Shown: in pieces, positions 47,105 to 59,700 of the stretch
How the letters are laid out: each line of letters opens with the position of its first letter
How positions within the stretch are numbered: position 1 is the first letter of the stretch
Source: Marisa cornuarietis
Taxonomy: Eukaryota > Mollusca > Gastropoda > Architaenioglossa > Ampullariidae
Direction of reading: 5' to 3'
DNA length: 64,000 nucleotides
Assembly (NCBI GenBank): GCA_004794655.1
Contig: SMMW01000090.1
Location: forward strand, 1,049,001 to 1,113,000
Position numbers and translations under genes: made by a program
The notes under the pieces: generated by a model
The model's input: only the letters and a program-made list of their open reading frames with translations
What the model was told of the DNA's origin: nothing
The model's database searches: none

Positions 47105-49009
47105 AGGTGGTGTAATAACGCTAGATTACAGTACCGTACAATATGGAAAGAGAAATAGTAAGGCTACCCACAGTCAAAAATGATCATTTATGTTATTTGC
47201 AGAGCGTTCCTCTTGAGCGCCCCTCACTATGCTGCATTCAACGATTCTGACGGTCACGGGGGTCTTACTCTACGCCTATGTCATCACAATCGGGTGTGAT
47301 TCCTATCAGGCAGGCATTATCGACAGCAGAAACCAGGTGAGTAAAATGATGTGATATGTTTTACCAGCACGCCAACAGAAGTCAGTTGACATGACTGACT
47401 AATGCCTTGAAATCACGTGACATTTCAGATGATGCCATACTTCGTCCCCAGCCTGTTGGGTAGTCTGCCGGGTATGCCTGGTCTGTATATGTCTATGCTG
47501 TTCAGTGGATCACTCAGGTACAATAGCAGACATCCTACCACAGTTATTCTCTTTCTAACACCTCACTCAAACACAGACAAAAGGGACGATTTTGTACCAA
47601 AGCAATTCTAGTCACAACCACACAAAAAACTTTATCGAAGTTTAGCAACTGCAGAATCCTCAAAACAAACACAGGAAAAAACAACCACAAATATACAGCC
47701 AGTCTTCAGCAGAAATTTACGGATATTATCCTGATATGCAACCAAAACGTTCCTTCATATTTAAAAAAGTTTATTGAAACCTAGACAAGGTTTTGATGTT
47801 TCCCCAGTACTCTGTCTTCCGGTATCAACGCCTTGGGTGCCAATACTCTGGAGGACCTCCTGGCACGACCTCTGAGAGGCTACAAGGACGCCACTGTTAC
47901 TGTCATTACTAAAATCACTGGTAAGTTTGTTTTTTACAAAATAAACGAGAATATTATTTATTGATACAGATACAGAAAATTTACTTACAAAGAATTTCGT
48001 TTAGTGAAGGATTTAAGGGACTTTACTGGTTTGTTTGTTTGCTAGTTTGCTTGCTTGCTTGCTTTAAAACATCAGATGGTAAATTTTGGAATTTGTTGAC
48101 AATATTTATGAAATGCTTCTGCTTCTTACTTTGATATTAGATTAACATTTGCGAGGGTTTTTAAGCAAGTGAAAGGTCTAATAAAGATTATCAAAGAGTA
48201 CCACCGCCCTGTGCTAACAAAATTTATCTGTTTTTGGTTCCAGTGCTGCTGTATGGAGGTCTCACTATTGGTCTCGCATACCTCGCACAGTCTCTGAGTG
48301 GGCCAGTCACACAGGTAATTGTGCACCAGATTGCACAGTTTGGCCAAGTTCTGGCTTTCTGTCAAATTTTGGTGTTTGTGCGTGTCCCTAAACTGACAAA
48401 TTGTAAATATTTTTTAGTTTCAAACATAACCGTTATGTATGTGCGCGCGTGAATGTAATAATGTGACGACCAAGAGCAAGATATTTTTCAGATGTCCTCT
48501 ACTGCTTTTGGAGCCTGCGGTGGTCCAATCAGCGGCATCTTCTTTATGGCAGGAATGGTTCCCTGGGGAAATAAATACGTACGATTTTCTTTGAGACAGT
48601 TGTTTTATTTTTTTTTATTGTTATCTCGCTTGTAAATAACTTTTCGTCGTTCGTCTTTATTTTTTTATTTTTGGCATTCATTTGCATACGCTTGCTTAAA
48701 AATGTGTGTTTATCATCACCAGGGCGCCATCAGCGGTGGACTCATCGGTTTCGCCGTTAACCTGTGGATCGCTGTTGGTGCCCAGCTGTACGGCGCCCCT
48801 ATACGTGCCTTACCCCCGGGGCCGACAAACAACTGCTTCGGGAATAGCAGTAACTCTCTTTACTTTTATAATCTCACAACTAAAGAGCTTTCTACGACAA
48901 CTGTTATGCTCCACACTACGGGCATGAACCCTGACAGTAATATAACTAACGTATCCCAATCACACCGGTAAGTGGTTGCGAACTCTTTTCTTGTAATGGT
49001 CGATATTTC

Positions 49010-49440
49010 GATCTCTTGCTTTTTTTCTTTGACCCCCCCCCAGACCCTTTGTATCTCTTTTATGTGAGTTTTTCTTCTTGTTCTGACTCTTTTGACTTTC
49101 TTCGTCCGTTTTGCATCATCTTGAACACATGTACAATGTACTTTAAAGCCATACTCAGTATTCCTGTATGTGAGCACTTTCACAGTTTACATGGCATTCT
49201 GAGTAAAGCCTTTAAGTTTGTTTTACGTCTGTTCAATAAGCTGCGAAACGGGTGTCTTCTTTCTTTTTCTTCTCTTTATCTTTCTTAGTCTTTCTGTCCT
49301 GTCTTCCTCATCGTTTTCTCTTTCCCTCTTTAAGTTTTCTTTGTTTTCATATTTTGATAAATTTTTCAAATCGTTAAAGAAAGTGGCGTCTTTTTTCTTT
49401 TTGTTTTAATAGATTATGAAAATGTTTAGATGTTTTTTTT
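49010..49440. repeat. Pyrimidine-rich tract, intron 13 of copy P
   Basis: Two pyrimidine-rich stretches (49010-49110 and 49250-49440) on the coding strand before exon 14, interrupted by about 130 bp of mixed sequence. Confidence 0.65.
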
Positions 49441-51589
49441 TTAATCCAAACGTTTTCTTCTCTCATATCCTGTAGAATCTTAAGTTTGCATTCACATTAG
49501 TTAATCTTCCTCTGTATGCTTGTGTTGAAATCAGTGGTGACGCATTCTCCATTTATGACATTTCTTACCTGTGGTTCGGTTTCGTCGGGTTCGTCGTAAC
49601 TTTCATCGCTGGAATCATCATCAGCTTAGTCACAGGTCAGTCTTGATTGTATCTTTTCCCATGAATGTCGTCCATAAACTAAAGCAAATCCTCAACGAGT
49701 TTCAACGTCACAAACAGAGGATGACACAAATGGTCACATTTACACAAGCAAACAAACAAAGCCAATATTACCGGCATGTTTAAGTGTTTTACTTCATCCT
49801 TTGTTTTATAATTGCTCTTAGACTGCCACAACGCGACAGAAGTATTATTCAATGTTTACTATAAGTTTGTGTTCTCTTTGACTGCGCTGGGGCAAGTTGC
49901 ACAACACATTTATAATTTTAAACACTTTTAGGCCTTAACTCTATTTAGATAATTAGTTTGCAAACCACAATTTTAGAATTTTTAAAACTAAAACTGCTTT
50001 AAGTAAGATAAAGTTGTTTTAGTCTGACTTTCCGTCCTGTCAGTAAAATTTTTTGTATGTTTTTCTGCAATGCATCAAAATGGCTAAGAAGAGATTTTGC
50101 TTCTTGAGAACAGTTTTAAGGTTTAGAAACGTGTTGTGCAACTGGCCCCTGGTCTGCGTAACTTTATCTTTTTTCGTCAGGCCCCACAAACAAGGCTACT
50201 CTTGACCCAAAGCTCGTATTCCCTTTCACCCGGAAGTTGTTCCGAATGAAGGAGCCCTTACAGGAACCAGAAGATTCTTCTAACGTCATCGCCATGAAGG
50301 TATATCGCTCTCGTCATGTCACGCTCCCCCAACTCTCACGCATGTGCTGGCATACACGTGTTCTACTCCAAAAAATACAAGATAGTTCTTCCTTACGGGC
50401 CTCGTCAACATTTATTAATAACATAATTTCAAGTTTCTCAAAACTCGCGCACTAATAATAATAACTCACCACACATTCACTTCCTCCCTACCTCATCATG
50501 AACTTGTTTCGCCTTGGTCTCGCATACACAGCCATGAGCCTGGTGTTCAAGGTAGGTGCCTTCCTGCGAGTTCTGTAAATCCAGTTTGACACCTATTCCA
50601 ATGTGACAGGAAACACTTATTCTATGAACAGAACACACAAAGTGCTGTCCGACGTACAATTCCCGTCGAAATAAAACCTCCGCCTGCGTCTGTCACGAAG
50701 GGTTGGTCTTGGCCAACGGTTCTTTTTCCTGGTGAGCGCTAACTTTTCGCTCCACCTCCAAAAACTTTGCCTAAATTACAAATTTACATTATAGCAAATG
50801 TAAAAGAAGAGTACATGAAGTCTGCAAAAACGACATTTCGAAAAACCAAGGTCCGAAAAAGTTGGATAGATTTTTACAAACAGAAAAACTGTTTCTACCG
50901 GGCTTTGCAGGCCACTTCCCACGTGCAGCGTGTTCTGCATCCAGCGTGTTTCATCGGGAAGTGAACGACTGGACATCCGTTACAAAATAAATAGTTACCA
51001 TTCGTACCAGAAACTTCTAGAAACGTCCAGTCGCTCACCCATCCACGTAATCCTTCTCGTTTTCACGCATTAGTCGCTGTCACAGGCTGAGCAGTGCGAT
51101 TTTTTATAGGCCATAGCCTTGGCATCTCTTCTGTTTCTTTTTCATGTTTGTAGTACTTCTTGTTTGCTTGACTGCGACATGCTAAATTAATTAAGATAGT
51201 CAACAGACTAGTGTGTAGCAAATATGCAAACAAGATATACTACTCTCCAGCGACCAGCCCTTGTCTCTAGAACAAGAAACATGAAAAGTCAAAGGTCCTG
51301 TTGGCCAAACGGTTTTTTTTAATCTTGATTAAAAGTAATCTTGGATTTATTTTAGAACTAGTTTATAAAATTAAAATATAATTAGCACTTTTCTGACTGA
51401 ACATCTTTACACACACACTCGGTATAAGATGCAAAGTCATGTCACAGCGCCTATCCTTTTTATTGTCAATATCTGTAAAACTCATTTTTCTTGTTTCAGA
51501 CTTACCATCAAGCGGTGATGAAGTTTATAAAAAAGACTGATACCATGGTCGTGGATGTGGTGGTCAACAAGACAAATCCTAATCACTAA

Positions 51590-54500
51590 GACAACACGAG
51601 GACCTTATGAGCTTTACCTTCTTTTTTTCATTTTTTCGCTATTTCTTTCCTTGCTCATCAATGGTCACATCGTGAAACAATTACAAAACAGTCAAATCAG
51701 AGAGGTGCCTGATATTTATTCAGTATTTCCAAAATGTATTCAAAGCATTTTCCTTTAAACAGTAGTACAACAGTTGAAAGTTCCCTTCTACAGAGACAAA
51801 GAACCAACGTGTTTTAAATGTCACTTTAAAGTTTCGTGGTAAACAAAATGAAGATGTTTTTTAAATGTTTGCAAATGTAACGATTGATATTGATGCTATA
51901 TTGATTAATTACAACTGTTCACTTTACATTAGAGCAATCATTGCATCGCCCAATACAGTATAATACATTTGAGCAGTCATTAACCAAGTGCCATAAAACT
52001 TGAGCACCCTTATGTTTATTAAAGGTACACAGTACCAAAAGAATATTCACCACAATGATGAATTAGCTGACCGCATTATTCTTCTCCCTCTCGTAAATCT
52101 TCAGCACAATAATCAAAGTCTCTGCAGTTTTACACCAAATGTCGGAAGCCATGTCAGAAACATGGAAGATTTAAACCAAAAGAAAAAAAAAATTTCACAA
52201 TGCCATATATGAAATATTGACGTGTGCTGCAGTGTGACTGAAATCATCAGCTTAATGGACAAAAAATATGAATTATTGTTTAACTCTATGTTATATAGGA
52301 ATGCATCAACCATTTAGTACATCAGATAACAGGGTTTGGTAACGCATCAATTAAATAATATACGAGGGACTTGTTTTATTGTAAGCTGCATTATCTCTTT
52401 CTGATCTAAATATTTTGAAATCCTGAAGAATGTATACAATTCAGGTTGAACTCGACATTTGTATATGATCAGCTATAAGGTTTATGACGTTCATCACTGA
52501 ACCAATCACACTTTCCTGACTCCAAAAATTATCAAATCATCAGAAAAAATATTTATAACCCTTTATTCCCTTTACCACTAGAATGTCTTGCAAAGTCATC
52601 CAAATGTAAACAACTTCAAACAGGACCAAAACAGATGAAAGATTGAATCTACATTACGATTACAAAATGAAGAGAATGATCTTTGAATCAAATCATGTGT
52701 AAAAATATATTTAATTTAATTTTTCTTTTTGGAATGCGGTGAAACAATCTTATTTATCTTTAACCATTGCATGCTGTGAAGGTCTGAAAGTTAATCTTTA
52801 AATTGCTGTCCAATTGATTAAGGTTCTTATTGAAAATATGTAAAAACTTCTTTCCTCTCAGACAATTTACATTATAGTGTATGCACTCTGACAAACATTC
52901 TTCACCACAAGCAGGTGTACACTGAATACAAACGTTATAGTAATGTTTTAACACATCTTTCCAAACGTTATTAATTCATCATCTTAGTCATCGTAACTCA
53001 ACCTTCTTCATATGATTTACAAATTTTTGTTGTCTTTTGTTTTCACACATTTTTGTTGTCTTTGTTTTAGTTCTTTTGTCATTTATTGCAAATTTAAAAA
53101 GCTGGGTATCCAAATCATTTAGAAAGTTGAAAGTTTAGTACAATATTAAAACGTTTTAAATATGGTTTGTTTTAAACATAAACTTTTCTACAACTATGTT
53201 AACACTTTCGAAATGTTAAAAAAACGTCTCTATGCTGTCTGAGAATGTTATTAACTCCGATCAAAAACCTCCATTTGTAAGACGTCATATCAAACCAGAA
53301 TCTCATTAACCTCTGGCCAGACTCTCCAGGTCTTGGCTAATGGCATGTTTCCTTTCTACACCTACCCATAAACAAAATTTGGCCTGGGTTCTTACCGGAT
53401 GCTTGTGACACCTGGCCAGACGCGAGAGACATTCTCTTCTCAAGCTGTCTTTGTTTTCTGATGGATGGACTATAACTGCTTCGTCTTCACTTTTCTTCTT
53501 TAGGGACTTGTGTAGGCTGTGTTTTGTTGTGCGCATGCATGAGCCAGAGTGTGTATGACACAAAGCCATACCAAATAATTGCTCTCTTATGTGCCCCTAC
53601 CAACATAGATTCAAAATTCTAGATATGTACATATAAATAAAAATAAGATATAATTTTAATTATATCAGTGTATATATGTAAGTGTGAGAGAGTGAAAGAG
53701 AGTGAAACAGAGAGAGAACGACTGAAGAACCGCCAATTTATTTGCTGCGTACGCGTGCATGCAGATTAAAAGAGAGATGAGTGGACAACAACACTCACCA
53801 CTCGCTTCACCAATAATAGAAATAATAATAATAAATAGCACAATTATATAGCGCCACACTCAAGGCGCTTAAAATATAAACACACAGACAAGAGAATAAT
53901 AATGGTCTCAAAACAAAGAGTTCCTTGTGTTTTCAAAGTGAATGCCGTCTGCATAGCTGCGGTCACAACAGCTCAGTTAAATCCGGTAATCAGTGATGTG
54001 CGTCGTTTATTTACAATAATTTTTCGTTCTTTTTTTCTTTTCGCCGACTAGATAATATTTCAAAACGTAGAGCTAATGGGCTTACAGAGGAGTGAACCAA
54101 TCCTATCTTACGAGTGTTGAGGAAAATCACGTGAGTGCGTGAATCAGTAATATATTAATGAGTATTCAATAGATAGAAAAATAAAACTGGAGGTGTATTA
54201 ATGAGTACTGAATAGAAACTCACTCACTCACTCACTCACTCACTCACTCACTCTCCAAATCGTCAGGCTGTATAATGCACTGCATCCTTCAACGTCAGTC
54301 ATGCACGAACACCTGTAGCCCTTTGAGATGTTGACTATTTCACAGGATTGCATTGAGGAAGCGAGCCGTGGGAAATTTCGCTTACTGATGTCTCATGCTT
54401 ATCTGCTGGCCCTGACATGATGAATGTATTTTTACATTCTACAAAACATTAGTTTCTGAAAAACGCAAGGTATTATTCTGATTCGAACGTTTTGTAATTT

Positions 54501-54668
54501 TTTTTTTACAGATGACTAGAGATGAAGAGAGACAGAAAAAAAGAAAAATCAGAAAAACAGGAAAATTGGAGAGGAAAAAAAATTAAGACAAATCTAAAAG
54601 AAAGGAATGTAAAGTTCCAAAGGCCTTCTTGCTGTCTCAGACGTTGCACAGAAGAACAATACCAGAAG
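51590..54668. other. Convergent intergenic region between copies P and C
   Basis: Both genes end here, facing each other, so it must contain both 3' UTRs. I saw no clear AATAAA soon after the P stop. At 53660-54480 the sequence resembles the 3' flank of copy B. A short tail of the tatagcgcca retroelement type is at 53815-53880. No protein-coding gene supported. Confidence 0.5.
54216..54253. repeat. CACT tetranucleotide microsatellite
   Basis: About nine units in the 3' flank of copy C. The matching flank of copy B lacks it. Confidence 0.9.
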
Positions 54669-56678
54669 TTAGGTGTCAAAGGGTTTATGATTAGGCTTTG
54701 CCTTGTCAAACGCCACATTCACGACAATAGTGTCAGTCTTTTTCCAAAACTTCTCCACTGATTGATGGTAGGTCTGAAACCAGGAAAATAAGTTTTACAG
54801 ACTTTGCATCTTATACCGAGTGTGTGTTGGATGTTCAGTTGGACAAGTGAAATTTTTTTCTGTTATAAACCAGTTCTGAACTGAACTAAGATGTCATGTA
54901 GTCAAGATTCCTTTGAAACTCTTTTTTGCCAACAGGACCTTAGACTTTTCAAATGTTTCTGGTTCTGGAGATGCGTCTAAGATACGGGCTGGTGGCTGGA
55001 GAGAAGTACCTCTTGTTTGCATGATTGCGACACACTATTCTGTTGACTAAGTTATTTAGCAAACAAGAAGTTTTGCTACAACAAAGGAGAAAGAGATAAA
55101 TGATATACCGTCATGGCGATGAGGTTAGAAGAATCTTCTGGTTGCTGTAAAGGCTCTTTCATTCGGAACAACTTTCGAGTGAAAGGGAATACGAGCTTTG
55201 GGTCGAGTGTATCCTTGTTTGTGGGGCCTGACGAAAAAGATGAAGACATGCAGACCAGAGTAGTCAAAGAAAGCACAAGCTTATTGTAAACATTGTGCAT
55301 ACTTCTGTCATGTATTGTGTATAGCGGTAGTCGAAGAACAATTAAAAAACTGATGAAAGTAAAACACAATGATATATTAAGAAGATTCTTATCCGTAAAT
55401 AAAGAAGTCAGTGCTTTTGATTTTGGTCCTTCGCACATGTAAATGAAGTGACAATACCCAGGGTTTAGTTTTGTGACAATTTATGACATACTCTGTTTGA
55501 TGTGACATTTGACCTCGTTGTGAGGATTCGCTTTAGTTTAGACTAACCTGTGATGAAGCTGATGATGACTCCAGTGATAAAGGTTACAAAGAACCCAATG
55601 AAACCGTACCACAGGTAGGAGATGTCATAAATGGAGAATGCGTCAACACTGATTTCAATACAAGGATAAAAGGAGTGAAAGATTAAAAAATGTAAATGCA
55701 AAACCATGTTTTGGCGGTTTACAGGAAAGAGAATTATAAATTAAAATTATTAATAAATGTACAAACGGTTTCAAAGCTTTTTCAAATATGAAAAGAAACT
55801 ATATTTCCTGAAACAGATTTTAAAAGTTATTAAAATCTGAAAACATAAAGTAGGTAACTAAAGAAAGAATGCAAAACAATGATGATGATGACGATGAACA
55901 GAATAACAAGAAAGAAACAATCGTAAGAAAGAAGAAGAACGGGTGGAAAGAAGAAGAACGGATGGAAAGAAGAAGAAAGATAATAAAAGGAGAAAAAGAA
56001 AGAAAAATAATAGCAGAAAAATACAGTAAAAGGAATAGATAGAACTAGAAGGAAAAAAGAAAAAGAAGAAAAAGCATATTAGTTGAAAAAGAAAAAGAAA
56101 TAGGATACGAGATGAATAATAAGGAGAAATAAAGGAAGGATACGAATAAGAGGGAGAAATAAATGAATTAGATTACAAAGAAAAGAAGAAACAAGTCGGC
56201 AGAAGACAGGAAGTACTCAGAATAACCAAAAGGAAGAAAATAACGAAGAACAAAGAAAAGAATTAAAAAAAACAGGAAGAAATAAGAAATGATAAAGAAA
56301 AGAAAACAAATAGTATAGTAGATGAAAAAGACAAAAATTAGAAGGAAAAAAAAGTAACTGAAAAAAGAAAGAAAAAAAATAGGATAGTAGATGAAGGAAT
56401 ATCAAAGTAGTAGGTGAAAAAGTAGGATAAAAAATATTTATAATGTCAAAAGAAAGAAAGCAGAAGACAGAGACAGCGAAGATAAAGGAGAAAAACGAAG
56501 AAATAAAGAGCGTAAAAATGAAAGAGAAAGAAAGAGGAATGAAAAGAAAAAAGGAACATACAGTAAAAGAATAAAGAAAGAATAAAAGAACATCCGGTTT
56601 GCAGCATGCGGAGCAAGAGATCGATAGGCGAGAGGCAATGGAAAAACTAGCAGATGTGCCAGTGTATAACTTACAGGG

Positions 56679-56732
<54 letters not shown>

Positions 56733-59700
56733 GAGAGAGAGCAAAAAAAAAGAGAGTGTGTATGCGTGCGTGTTTTTGTCAGTAGAAGAAAGGTAAGGGC
56801 GAAGACAGAAAAAGGAAAACCGACTAACAAAAAAGAGACACAGATGGACTAGGATTCATTAAAAAAAAAAGAAGGTAAGAGAAAAGATGAGGCTGAAATA
56901 TCAACTATTTCAAGAATAGAGCACGGAATCTCTTACCGGAATGTTTGAGATACATTACTTATATTACTGTCAGGATTCATGCCCACAGGTAACACTGCAG
57001 CTGTTGTGGAGAACTCTTCAGTCGTGAGGTTAGAAAAGTAGAGAGAATTATTGCTATTCCCGAAGCAGTTGTGTGTCGGCCCCGGAGGTAAGGCACGTAT
57101 AGGGGCGCCGTACAGCTGGGCACCAACAGCGATCCACATGTTAACGACGATGCCGATGAGTCCACCGCCGATGGCGCCCTGATGACGATAAACATGAAGC
57201 AGACAGGTAGGAAGGGAAGCAATATGATGGGGGTCAATGAACAGGGTTCGGTTACACGTCGTGGTGTTTTTGATTTTAAAGATCTGATTATACTCAGTTT
57301 TTCCCTTTGTCTCCATTTTCCCTCCCTGTCTTCTCTCGGTCTAGGTTTTACAAGTAAAACACACAATTAAATATCCAGGCAAAATTAATCCAAGTACACA
57401 GGCGAAACCAGTTTAAATACACATTCTATTTATCAAGCTAACGCAAGAACACGCCAAAATAAATCAGAAAAAATGACGAGAAAAAAATGTAGAAAACACA
57501 ACGTCAACAGCAATAACAACATGAAAACAGTAAATAAGAAAAATGTCTAAAAGAAAAATCATACAAATTTATTTCCCCAGGGAACCATTCCCGCCAAAAA
57601 GAAGATGCCGGTGACTGGACCACCGCAGGCTCCAAAAGCCGAAGAGGACATCTGAAAACAAATATTGTTCTTGCTTAAGACTAATTTCTTTTACATCTAT
57701 ACACAAACGTATATATTAATATCCCCAAGTTTTATGCCAGTATTTTTGCAAGTTTAGTCAAACACACACATATATATATATATATATAATAAATACACAC
57801 ACTACAATATTAGCTGTAGTCATAGATATCGTATACACTTATATACTTATACCCTTTGCATTGTCTTAGACAATAAAAAACTAACCCACAAAGGTTCAAG
57901 AATGAAAAAACAACAGAAGCTGGCAACTTGGCCATACTGTGTGATGCGGTACAGTGGTACCTGTGTGACTGGACCACGCAGAGAGCGAGCGAGGTATGCG
58001 AGACCAATAGTGAGACCACCATACAGCAGCACTGGAACCAAGGACAGGTAAACTTCATTAACACAAGGCAACACATCCGTATGATGGACTTTTGTTTACC
58101 AAAAATGTCTTGGAAAATATCAAAGTAAAATATCATAAACATTTCTAAATCAGCATATAAACTATCACAAATATTGTCAAGTTACAAAATTTACCATGTT
58201 AAGTTTAAAAGAACATACCAACAACATTGAAATTATTTGCGTTTTTTCACCTGGTAAATTGTGAGTAAATTTGTTGTCTGGTATATTCTCATATATTGTG
58301 TAAGACAAACTTGCCAGTTATTTTAGCAATGACAGTAACAGTTGCGTCCTTAAAGCCTCTCAGAGGTCGTGCCAGGAGGTCCTCCACAGTATTGGCACCC
58401 AAGGCGTTGATACCAGAAGACAGAGTACTGGGAAAACATCAGAACATCGTCTAGGTTTAAAAGAACTAGTTCAATATGCTGAGGCGTTTTGGTTGCTTGT
58501 CAGAATAACATCCATAACTTTTTGTTTAAGGTGTATTCTTCCCTGTGAATTTTTTGTGAATGTTGCAGTTGTTACTTACGGCTTCAAAGTAGCCTTCTTG
58601 TGTTTGTTACAAGTATTCATTATAGCAGGGAGAAATCTCTTGTTTTGTCTGTGTTGAGTGGGTGTGAGAAAAATAGAAAGAATAACTACGATAGGACGTC
58701 TGCTATTGTACCTGAGTGAGCCACTGAACAGCATAGACATATACAGACCAGGCATACCCGGCAGACTACCCAGCAGACTGGGGACGAAGTATGGCATCAT
58801 CTGAAATGTCATGTCATGTCATGATCAGGAAATAGTCAGTCATGTCAGGCATTTGATGGCGTTTTTTGAAAAACATACCACATCCTTCCTTCAGCTTTTA
58901 ATTTACTCACCTGGTTTCTGTTATCGATGATGCCTGCCTGATAGGGATCACACCCGATTGTGACGACATAGGCGTAAAGCAGGACCCCGTTGAGCACCAG
59001 AATTGAGAAGTACACCATGTTGAGGGGCGCGTTGAAAATGAACGCTCTGCATATGAAATAAATGTTATACATGTGGCTAGACTCAGCAGGAAAGACAACG
59101 TGTCCTTCTACCATGTACAAGTTCGTTTGTACTTTTTTTTTTTAGTTAAATTTGTCAGACACTATACTCATCAGAGCTTCTTTACAAGCAAAGAGGCTTA
59201 AATCATTTCTATTTCTACTTCTATTTCTATTTTATTTACAATTTGGGCATGATATTTTCTTCCACGTAAATGGGATCACTTAATCCCCTAGACTTTTAAT
59301 CCCTAAGCACTTAATACCCAGACACTTAATCCTGAAAATGAAATTTAAACTATAAAAATTATAAAGTCAGTGAAAAATTGTATTCATGTTCAAATAATTA
59401 TTTTCATATAAACATCACAATAAGTTTGACAATTAAAATAAATAATTAAATACATTAATAATATTTAAATCATACTATTAAGGTCAACGTCATTTCAACA
59501 TCTATAACTTTTTTTGTTATCGAGCTGCCACCGAATTGCCCTCTGGGACAAATAAAGTCTTATCTTATATATTAATTAAAGTTCATGTGAGTTATTACTT
59601 CAAAAATAAGATTTAAAATTGTTCTTAAGTGTTCGTGAGGTAATAGTTGTTAAACTGTATGACAGGTAACCTAAGTCAATGCTTTGACAGAAGCATTACA

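Larger units (their letters stand above)
40841..51589 (+). pseudogene. SLC5-family transporter-like, copy P: all exons present, three frameshifted
   Basis: Complete exon set on the + strand: e1 40841-40948, e2 42138-42431, e3 43148-43199, e4 45325-45391, e5 45854-45934, e6 46520-46577, e7 46769-46906, e8 47203-47336, e9 47429-47517, e10 47808-47920, e11 48244-48314, e12 48492-48578, e13 48723-48967, e14 49535-49635, e15 50181-50299, e16 51500-51589 (stop TAA 51587-51589). All splice sites look normal. Three exons are short against A, B and C: e4 is 67 not 68 nt (deletion where LWVS is encoded), e6 is 58 not 74 nt (deletion after the acceptor), and e8 is 134 not 136 nt (within the LLNAP codons). 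The sum, -19, never restores frame. Other exons are well preserved, so this is a young pseudogene, or an intact gene with base-calling errors. The 16-nt loss in e6 is hard to blame on sequencing. A CR1 pair sits in intron 3. Sequence is closest to copy C. Confidence 0.75.
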
